This document shows, one piece after another, positions 1-5,498 of a stretch of 6,455 nt of DNA. Both the position numbers and the translations under genes were made by a program. This DNA comes from Phycisphaerales bacterium (GTDB taxonomy: Bacteria > Planctomycetota > Phycisphaerae > Phycisphaerales > UBA1924). The stretch spans positions 1-6,455 of the forward strand of contig JAJDDH010000051.1 in NCBI GenBank assembly GCA_029260415.1, read 5' to 3'. How positions within the stretch are numbered: position 1 is the stretch's first letter; each line of letters begins with the position of its first letter. The notes under the pieces were generated by a model. That model saw nothing but the letters and a program-made list of their open reading frames with translations, was not told where the DNA came from and made no database searches.

Positions 1-3000
1 ATCCTATGGACCAGCCCGCTCCCGATGCAGGGCGAGCTGAACACGGGCGACGAGGAGTACCACCCCGCGCTCTCGCCCGACGGCGCGTCCCTGTTCTTCG
101 CCCGCGGCCCGCTCGGGGGCGGCGCGGACCTGTACTGGTCCCGGCGCTCGCCCGGGGGCTGGTCCGAGCCCGTCGCCCTCGACGCGATCAACACCGACGG
201 CGCCGACGAGATCACCCCCTGGGTCTCGCCCGACGGCGGCTCGCTCGTCTTCGCCACCGACCGACCCGAGGGGCGCGGCGGGTACGACCTCTGGCTCTCG
301 CGATTCGAGAGCGACGCCTGGTCCGCACCCCGACCCCTGCCCGCCAGTGTCAACTCCCCGCACAACGACTACGCCCCGAGCCTCTCGCCTGACGGGCTCT
401 GGCTCTGGTTCGCCTCCAACCGACCCCGCCCCGTTGAGGGCGACGCCGCGCCCGAAGACCCACTCGTCCCCCCGCCCAGCGCGGGCGATTATGACCTGTA
501 CCGCTCGGGCTACGCCGGGGCGTCGAGCACCACGCCCACGCGCGTCGCGGCGCTGTGCTCGGAAGGCGATGACGTCGCGCCCGCGTGGTCGCCAGCTGGC
601 GACTTCGTCTACTTCGCCTCCAACCGCGACGGCGGCGCGGGCGGGTTCGATCTCTACCGCGCCCGCGTCATGGACGGCAGCGTGTCGTCCCCCGAACCGC
701 TCGGCGCCCCGATCAACTCCCCCGTGGACGAGCTCGACCCGGCGCTGGGCATGGGCGGGTTCGAGCTGCTCTTTAGCGCCCCAATCGCCGCGAGCGATCA
801 GGACGACCGTCCGGACTTCGATCTGCTGCGATCCGAATCGCGCGAGGTCTTCAGCGTTGTGGATCGCTCCCGCTCGAGCCTGGACTGGGCCAACCTCTGG
901 AACCTGTTCGGCCCATGGCTGCTCTGGCTAACGCTGCTCCTGCTCTTGCTGCTCCTGCTGCTGAAGGTGAAATCCAGCCAGGGCGCCGTCAACCGCTGGC
1001 GGAAGCTGGGGCTCTTCGCCCGCTGCCTGCTGCTGAGCGTGCTCATCCACGCGCTGCTGCTCGCGCTGCTGGGCGTGCTGCGGGTCTCGACCGCGATCGG
1101 CGATTACCTCGAGGACGGCGCCTCCAAGGTCCGCCTGACCACCTCGGGCGGGTCCGTCTCCTCACAGCTCCGCGGCGGATTCGAGATCGCCTCGACCACG
1201 CCCAGCAGCACACCAAGCACGCGGGCCCAGACCAGCACCGCCCCCGCAGAGACGACGCTGGCCCGATCCAGCGCCGACGCAACGAGCATGGATCAGCAGC
1301 GGAGTCCGACGCCGCTGCGCGAATCCAGCCAGGCGCCGCGTGTTGCGACCAGCAACGAAGCGTCGCCCGTCACCCCCGATCGCGTCAGCGTGCAGGCGCC
1401 CCGCGCCGCCCCAGGCGATGCGACCCAGGAGCAGTCCCCGAGCCAGCTCCACCCGGCGCGGCCGACAGAGATTGCCCGCGCCGAAGCGAGCTCGACCAGC
1501 CGGGGCGCAGCCAGCGCGGCCCTCGAACCCGCGACGAACGCGACTCACGCCCAGCGGGCGCCCGTCGCGAGACCCGCATCGGCGACCCCGGCCGAGCGGG
1601 TCCTCGCCGAGCGAACCCCGTCAACGCCCGCGTCGCAGCCCCGGACGCAAACCCCCGCATCGCCCGCGGGCGCTCGCACCAGCGAGCAGACGCCGCGCGT
1701 CACGGTGCAGCGTGCGGAGGGAGGCGCCCCCCGCGCCGAGCCCGAGGCGTCGGGCGCGGGGGCCCTGACACTCGAGAGCAAAGCGGACCGCAGCGAGCTC
1801 GCTCCCGAGTCGGTCGCGGTCGGCCAGCCCGAGAGCGCGTCGAGCGTCGAGTCCACCCAGGCGCCGGTCGCCCGGGCGCAGCGAGCGGAAGCCAGCGGCC
1901 TCCGAACCGCGCCCGACGCGGAGCGGGCGAGCCCTGCGGGCGAGGGGGCCCTCGCCAGCGCCGCGGACCAGCGGGCATCGACCACCCCGAAGCCCGCGGG
2001 TGTGACGGGCGCCGACGCGCCAGCGCCGTCGAGCCTCGTGGACGCGGCGACGTCAACGCCCCCGCCCAGCGCCCTCGCGAGCCTGGCCGCGACGGACGCT
2101 CGAGCGGAATCAGCGCCCCCGATCTCATCGACCGACACGATCGCCAGCGCCAACACAGAGGCTGCGAGGGCGCCGAGCGGTTCAACGCCGATGGCGCAAG
2201 CCGAAGCCAACGCCGCGTCCCCGCGCGTTGTCGGTTCGTCGAGCGCCCGCGTCGCGGCGCTCGCCTCTCCCGAGGCTGGAAGCGAAACGCTGACCCGGCT
2301 CGATCCCGAGAGGCAGGCGCCCGACACCTCGCCGCTGGCGCTGGCCAGCCCGGGCGACGCGACCGACGCGGTGCGTGTGGACCCGGCAAGCCCCGCGCCC
2401 GGGGCGATCGCGCGTGAGGTCACCCTTCCCAACAACTCGGACGTCCGCACGGACCAGCGCGACGAGTCCCAGCCCCGTGTCCGCATCGCAGAAGCGGGTC
2501 CGGTCGAACGAGCAGGTCTGACGGAATCGCCAAGCGAATCCGACACGATCGTGCGCACCGACGCGGCGCCCGCAACGATTGACGCCCAACGCACACGTGT
2601 CGCTCTGGCGCTGCCGGACGCTCGAACGCCGGACGCGAGCCCGGCGCCCGCAGTCGCGGTCGCGGCAAGTGACCCCAGCACACCGATCCCAGGCGAGTCT
2701 GGCCCAGCGTTGGGCGCGACCGAACGCTCCTCGGACGCCCCGCCCGCCGTCGTATCCGGCGCTAGCCCGAGGGCGAGGCCAAATGCGGCCCCGACCGAGC
2801 AGGCGGCGCTGGCGATCAGCGCCGCAGACCCGGTCCGCCTCGAACTCGAACGCGCCGCGGCGAACCACCTCGCCGACGCCCGGGCGCCCGACCAGGTCGC
2901 GTCGCCCACGCTCAGCCCTGTCCGCTCGCCCGAGTTCCTGCCGCTCGCCCAGCTCGAGACGGCCGCCGCGCCCGAGCGCGAGCCGGATCGCCTGGCGCCG

Positions 3001-4296
3001 CTGCTCAACGTCGCGCCGTCGCTTACTCAGGCGCGCCCGGACCTGGGCGCCCCGCCCGACGAAGGGCAGCTCGTCACGATCGACGCGGCGCGCAACGCCC
3101 AGATCCCCAGCGCCGACAGCGCCGCCCTGGCCGACGCGCGCCCGTTCGATCCCCAGCCGATGGTCTCGAGCCCCGCCCTGCCCGTCCCGCAGCTCGCCTC
3201 GGCGCCCATGCCTGTCGTCGCACCCGTCGTCGAGCTCGTCTACCCGCAGCGAGCCCCGGAGATCCGCCAGCGGCTCGTCGAGCGGGGTGGAGGCTCGGAG
3301 GAAACCGAGAAGGCCGTCGCCGAGGCGCTCGCGTGGCTCGCGCGCAACCAGAGCCGCGATGGGCGCTGGAGCTCGCGCGGCTTCGAAGAGTGTGGCGGTC
3401 GCTCGGGCGACCCCGCGCGCTACGACTTCGACGTCGCGAGCACGGGCCTGGCCCTGCTCTGCTTCTTCGGCGCTGACCACACGCCCGACAAGCCCGGGCC
3501 CTACCAGCAGACCGTCGCGACCGGGCTGGCGTGGCTGCTGGCGCGTGAGGGCGAGCCGGGCGACTTTCGCCAGGGCGAGTCGATGTACTCGCAGGGCATC
3601 GCGACCATCGCGCTCTGCGAGAGCTACGCGATGACCCGCGACGACCGCCTCATCCCACCCATCGAGCGCGCCATCGCCTACATCACCGGCGCCCGCAACT
3701 CCAGCGTCGGAGGCTGGCGGTACGAGCCGGGCCAGGCGGGCGACACCTCCGTGCTCGGCTGGATGGTCATGGCGATGAAGTCCGCCCAGCGCTGCGGCAT
3801 CGACGTCGATCCCCAGGCCCTGGCCGCGGCGAGCGACTGGCTGGGCCTCGTCATGGACGACCGCTGGGACGGGCGTTACGCCTACCGCCCGGGCATGGAC
3901 GCGACGCACTCGATGACCGCCGAGGGCATGTTCGTCCACCAGCTGCTCGGGACCGACCGCGCCGACCCCCGCATGAGCGGCTCGGCCCGCTACGTCCTCC
4001 AGGAACTCCCCCGATGGGACGCCCAGAGCCCGACCTACGCCTGGTACTACGCGACGCTCGCCCTCTTCCAGCACGGCGGCGGCGCCTGGACCCGCTGGAA
4101 CCGCGAGGTCTCCCGCGAGCTGGTCCGCGCCCAGCGCGACGACGGCCCCGCCGCGGGCAGCTGGGACCCCACCGACCGCTACGCCCGCATCGGCGGGCGC
4201 ATCTACCAGACCGCGATCTGCACGCTCAGCCTGGAGGTCTACTACCGCTACCTGCCCATGTACGTGGATGAGCCGGAGGTGGTGGGGGGGGAGTGA
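1..4296 (+). CDS. Giant membrane protein: PD40 beta-propeller, two TM helices, disordered linker, squalene-cyclase-like toroid (5' partial)
   Basis: The frame is open to base 1 and the first residues (LWTSPLP) read like the end of a propeller blade, so the gene starts upstream. The first in-window ATG, at 25, would give no signal peptide. Residues below are numbered from that ATG. Five PD40/TolB-like blades start near residues 12, 63, 116, 184 and 237. Each has an N(T/S)...D/E...P lead-in, four carry SP(D/A)G, and strands such as YDLYRS or FDLYRA recur. TM helices lie at about 296-313 (ten consecutive Leu) and 334-352. The loop between them is rich in Lys/Arg, so by the positive-inside rule it is cytoplasmic and both flanking domains are periplasmic. 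Residues ~355-1075 are a low-complexity, probably disordered linker. Residues ~1090-1412 form an alpha/alpha-toroid: ALAWLARNQSRDGRW at 1101-1115, GGWRYEPG at 1229-1236, and WYYATLALFQHGG followed by WTRWN at 1340-1359. No catalytic motif of squalene cyclases or CaaX prenyltransferases was recognised. The role is unknown; it may be an envelope scaffold or binding protein. The gene converges on the downstream tRNA. Confidence 0.88.
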   Translation: MLWTSPLPMQGELNTGDEEYHPALSPDGASLFFARGPLGGGADLYWSRRSPGGWSEPVALDAINTDGADEITPWVSPDGGSLVFATDRPEGRGGYDLWLSRFESDAWSAPRPLPASVNSPHNDYAPSLSPDGLWLWFASNRPRPVEGDAAPEDPLVPPPSAGDYDLYRSGYAGASSTTPTRVAALCSEGDDVAPAWSPAGDFVYFASNRDGGAGGFDLYRARVMDGSVSSPEPLGAPINSPVDELDPALGMGGFELLFSAPIAASDQDDRPDFDLLRSESREVFSVVDRSRSSLDWANLWNLFGPWLLWLTLLLLLLLLLLKVKSSQGAVNRWRKLGLFARCLLLSVLIHALLLALLGVLRVSTAIGDYLEDGASKVRLTTSGGSVSSQLRGGFEIASTTPSSTPSTRAQTSTAPAETTLARSSADATSMDQQRSPTPLRESSQAPRVATSNEASPVTPDRVSVQAPRAAPGDATQEQSPSQLHPARPTEIARAEASSTSRGAASAALEPATNATHAQRAPVARPASATPAERVLAERTPSTPASQPRTQTPASPAGARTSEQTPRVTVQRAEGGAPRAEPEASGAGALTLESKADRSELAPESVAVGQPESASSVESTQAPVARAQRAEASGLRTAPDAERASPAGEGALASAADQRASTTPKPAGVTGADAPAPSSLVDAATSTPPPSALASLAATDARAESAPPISSTDTIASANTEAARAPSGSTPMAQAEANAASPRVVGSSSARVAALASPEAGSETLTRLDPERQAPDTSPLALASPGDATDAVRVDPASPAPGAIAREVTLPNNSDVRTDQRDESQPRVRIAEAGPVERAGLTESPSESDTIVRTDAAPATIDAQRTRVALALPDARTPDASPAPAVAVAASDPSTPIPGESGPALGATERSSDAPPAVVSGASPRARPNAAPTEQAALAISAADPVRLELERAAANHLADARAPDQVASPTLSPVRSPEFLPLAQLETAAAPEREPDRLAPLLNVAPSLTQARPDLGAPPDEGQLVTIDAARNAQIPSADSAALADARPFDPQPMVSSPALPVPQLASAPMPVVAPVVELVYPQRAPEIRQRLVERGGGSEETEKAVAEALAWLARNQSRDGRWSSRGFEECGGRSGDPARYDFDVASTGLALLCFFGADHTPDKPGPYQQTVATGLAWLLAREGEPGDFRQGESMYSQGIATIALCESYAMTRDDRLIPPIERAIAYITGARNSSVGGWRYEPGQAGDTSVLGWMVMAMKSAQRCGIDVDPQALAAASDWLGLVMDDRWDGRYAYRPGMDATHSMTAEGMFVHQLLGTDRADPRMSGSARYVLQELPRWDAQSPTYAWYYATLALFQHGGGAWTRWNREVSRELVRAQRDDGPAAGSWDPTDRYARIGGRIYQTAICTLSLEVYYRYLPMYVDEPEVVGGE
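1180..2937 (+). other. Low-complexity linker segment lacking aromatic and Cys residues
   Basis: This is the core of the large protein's linker, bounded by Phe386 and Phe971. Between these two residues I find no Phe, Tyr, Trp or Cys and only two Lys. The composition is dominated by Ala, Pro, Ser, Thr, Arg, Glu, Asp and Val. I see no regular tandem repeat, only recurring short flavours such as A-R-A, A-S-P and T-P. Third positions of this frame stay strongly G/C, so it reads as genuine coding sequence rather than an accidental open frame. By analogy with the Pro/Ala-rich linkers of TonB and related envelope proteins it may be an extended spacer from the inner membrane into the periplasm; that role is inference. 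Confidence 0.7.
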
Positions 4297-4310
4297 GGCG
4301 TGCAACGCAA

Positions 4311-4339
4311 ACACGCCCGAGCGTGCTGCCCGGGCGTGT
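4311..4339 (-). terminator. GC-rich hairpin between convergent units (candidate terminator)
   Basis: A perfect 9-bp inverted repeat (ACACGCCCG at 4311-4319, CGGGCGTGT at 4331-4339) encloses an 11-nt loop. It begins 7 nt past the tRNA 3' end on the minus strand and 15 nt past the stop of the large gene on the plus strand. On the minus strand the stem is followed by TTGCGTTGC, a weak T-rich tail, which fits a Rho-independent terminator for the tRNA. On the plus strand no T-run follows, so it could only aid termination or protect the mRNA 3' end. Stem and position are seen directly; termination is inferred. Confidence 0.5.
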
Positions 4340-4346
4340 GCCAAAG

Positions 4347-4419
4347 TGGAGCGAAGGAGATTCGAACTCCTGACCTCATCATTGCGAACGATGCGCTCTA
4401 CCAACTGAGCTACCGCCCC
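4347..4419 (-). tRNA. tRNA-Ala (anticodon CGC)
   Basis: The reverse strand folds into a complete 73-nt cloverleaf. The acceptor stem is GGGGCGG/TCGCTCC, the D arm GCTC-AGTTGGTA-GAGC, the anticodon arm CATCG-TTCGCAA-TGATG, the variable loop AGGTC and the T arm AGGAG-TTCGAAT-CTCCT, with discriminator A. The anticodon CGC (plus-strand 4384-4386) reads the alanine codon GCG. The G3:U70 wobble pair, the main identity element of alanyl-tRNA synthetase, is present and confirms the assignment. The 3' CCA is not encoded (A is followed by CTT), so it must be added by the CCA-adding enzyme. The gene converges with the large upstream CDS and diverges from znuA. GCG should be a frequent codon in a genome this GC-rich. 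Confidence 0.97.
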
Positions 4420-4433
4420 ATCGCATGGGGGCA

Positions 4434-4462
4434 AGTGTAGTCCGCCGCCCGCGTTGAGTCTC
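4434..4462 (-). promoter_or_regulatory. Weak candidate promoter for tRNA-Ala
   Basis: On the minus strand TACACT (plus 4434-4439) matches the -10 consensus TATAAT at four of six positions and lies 14 nt upstream of the mature tRNA 5' end, a plausible distance for a short leader. Seventeen nt further upstream, GAGACT (plus 4457-4462) matches TTGACA at only three of six positions. Position is the main support. Promoter consensus in Planctomycetota is poorly defined, so this is tentative. Confidence 0.25.
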
Positions 4463-4464
4463 CC

Positions 4465-4486
4465 GCCCGGGGGGCGCCTCCCGGGC
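4465..4486. promoter_or_regulatory. 22-bp near-perfect palindrome upstream of znuA (candidate operator or leader hairpin)
   Basis: The arms GCCCGGG (4465-4471) and CCCGGGC (4480-4486) flank a central GGCGCC (4473-4478). Reading the 22 bp as a dyad, every pair is complementary except 4472/4479, which would be G-U in RNA. The centre lies about 64 nt upstream of the znuA start, in the 120-nt gap shared by the divergent tRNA and znu promoters. A dimeric metalloregulator such as Zur could bind here, or it could form a very stable hairpin in the znuA leader. It does not resemble the AT-rich Zur boxes of proteobacteria or Bacillus, so the regulatory role is inference and chance in GC-rich DNA is possible. 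Confidence 0.35.
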
Positions 4487-4526
4487 CTCGATTCCGCTCG
4501 CCGTCGCTCCAAGACTTCCCCGCCGC

Positions 4527-4533
4527 AGGAGGG
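4527..4533 (+). promoter_or_regulatory. Strong ribosome binding site of znuA
   Basis: AGGAGGG is a near-ideal Shine-Dalgarno sequence with a 6-nt spacer to the ATG at 4540. It fixes the znuA start and agrees with the lipoprotein signal peptide beginning there. The 12 nt at 4528-4539 recur exactly upstream of znuB. Confidence 0.8.
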
Positions 4534-4539
4534 ACGCCC

Positions 4540-5487
4540 ATGAGCCGCCAGAACGCCGGGAGATCGACGCTGAGCCTTGCCATGGCTCTGACGCTGCTGG
4601 GCGTGCTGAGCATGGTTCTGGCCTCGTGCTCACGCCAGACCAGCCCGAGCGACGACGGGCGGGTTCGGGTGCTGGTGAGCATCCCGCCGCTGGCGGGGTT
4701 GGTGGAGGCGCTGCTCCCCGAGGGCGCCCAGGTCCAGACGCTCATCCCCCCGGGCTCGTCGGTGCACTCGTACCAGCTCCGCCCGGACGACCGGGCCCGC
4801 GTCGCCGGGGCGGATGTGGGGGTGTTGGTGGGGCTGGGGTTGGCGGGGGGGGCCAGCCCGCTGCTCACGTCGGCCGGTGACCGCCTGATCCGCTTCGACC
4901 ACGTCGCCGAGCTTGAGGGCGAGGACGCCCACGCCGGGCACGATCACGACCATGATCATGCGCACACCATCGACCCGCACCTCTGGCTGGACCCGGATCT
5001 GACGCTCCGCCTGATCGACGAACTGGAGACGCGGCTGTCCTCGCTCGACGGCGTTGATCCGGCGGCGCTGCGTGAGCGATCCGAGGCGCTCCGCGTACGT
5101 GTGCGGGAGATGGACGCGGCCTACGCGGCGACGCTCGCGGATCGCAAAGGCCGGGCGATCGTCACCCACCACGACGCGTGGTCGAGGCTCGCGGACCGCT
5201 ACGGCCTCCGCGTCGCGGCGGTCCTGCGACCCGTCGCCTCGGGCGAGCCCACGCCCGGCGAGATGGCCCGGGCCCGCGAGGCGATCCAGCGCGAGGGCGT
5301 GGCAACCATCTTCGTCGAGCCCCAGTTCGACGCCGCCCTCGCCAGGCGCCTGGCTCAGAACGCTGGGGTGAAGGTCGCGGTTCTCGATCCGATCGGCGAC
5401 GGCGACTGGTTCGCGATGATGCGCGCCAACCTGGACGCCCTCGTGGGCGGCATCCCGGCGTCCGAGCCGAAGCCCCAGGGGCCGTAG
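4540..5487 (+). CDS. znuA: Zinc ABC transporter substrate-binding lipoprotein (ZnuA-like)
   Basis: This 315-aa protein is the metal receptor of a cluster 9 (ZnuA/TroA) ABC importer; it binds Zn2+ outside the inner membrane and delivers it to the permease. A hydrophobic stretch at residues 11-28 ends in the lipobox LASC, so Cys30 should be lipidated and anchor the protein. Expected metal ligands are visible: His76 in VHSYQLRP, His147 in DPHLWLDP (145-152), His211 in THHDAW, and an Asp near the C-terminus, probably Asp283 in VLDPIGDGDW. A His at the third position favours zinc over manganese, where Glu is usual. A short His/Asp-rich loop at 131-142 carries six His in 12 residues, as in other ZnuA proteins, and may act as a metal sponge. 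The family's usual Glu after GLGL is absent (GLGLAGGASP). Length is normal. It is first in an operon with znuC 11 nt downstream. A manganese or mixed-metal receptor is the main alternative. Confidence 0.95.
   Translation: MSRQNAGRSTLSLAMALTLLGVLSMVLASCSRQTSPSDDGRVRVLVSIPPLAGLVEALLPEGAQVQTLIPPGSSVHSYQLRPDDRARVAGADVGVLVGLGLAGGASPLLTSAGDRLIRFDHVAELEGEDAHAGHDHDHDHAHTIDPHLWLDPDLTLRLIDELETRLSSLDGVDPAALRERSEALRVRVREMDAAYAATLADRKGRAIVTHHDAWSRLADRYGLRVAAVLRPVASGEPTPGEMARAREAIQREGVATIFVEPQFDAALARRLAQNAGVKVAVLDPIGDGDWFAMMRANLDALVGGIPASEPKPQGP
4818..4852 (+). other. Putative G-quadruplex tract inside znuA
   Basis: Four G-runs of 5, 4, 4 and 8 nt (4818-4822, 4830-4833, 4836-4839, 4845-4852) are separated by loops of 7, 2 and 5 nt. 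This satisfies the common G3+N1-7 quadruplex pattern on the coding strand, so it would exist in the mRNA too. It encodes a Gly/Val/Leu-rich segment around residues 93-105, with GGG used for every Gly codon fully within the tract. The pattern is seen directly; folding is inferred. Confidence 0.45.
5477..5481 (+). promoter_or_regulatory. Possible ribosome binding site of znuC
   Basis: AGGGG lies within the last codons of znuA. It is 17 nt from the ATG at 5499, which is long, but 8 nt from an in-frame TTG at 5490, which is ideal. It is therefore the one element that bears on which znuC start is used. Translational coupling to znuA termination at 5487 would serve either start. Confidence 0.35.
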
Positions 5488-5498
5488 ACTTGGCTTCG

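Noticed and set aside
915..2417. 500-codon plus-strand open frame overlapping the giant gene
   Set aside because: Arg/Pro/Ala-rich out-of-frame translation with no recognisable domain, fully inside a better supported gene.
1183..2934. Tandem protein repeat in the linker
   Set aside because: Short flavours recur, but no constant period or aligned unit could be found by eye.
1545..3008. 487-codon minus-strand open frame opposite the linker
   Set aside because: Low-complexity antisense shadow of the Ala/Ser/Pro-rich linker with no domain. The plus-strand frame has the expected G/C third positions and continues into recognisable domains on both sides.
4347..4419. tRNA gene as an attachment site for an integrated element
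   Set aside because: No integrase, no direct repeat of the tRNA 3' end and no shift in composition were seen nearby.
4454..4459. TTGAGT as a -35 box for znuA
   Set aside because: No credible -10 element lies 16-19 nt downstream, where the palindrome sits, so the znuA promoter could not be placed.
2182..4512. 776-codon open frame on the minus strand
   Set aside because: It runs through the tRNA gene, and the part VAQLVERIVRNDEVRSSNLL is the familiar spurious translation of a tRNA. The rest is antisense to the well-supported toroid domain; open frames like this arise from high GC content.
5178..5498. 107-codon N-terminal extension of znuC
   Set aside because: It overlaps the end of znuA, including conserved ZnuA sequence, and reads as Arg/Gly/Pro-rich out-of-frame sequence. 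The ABC domain begins only after 5499.
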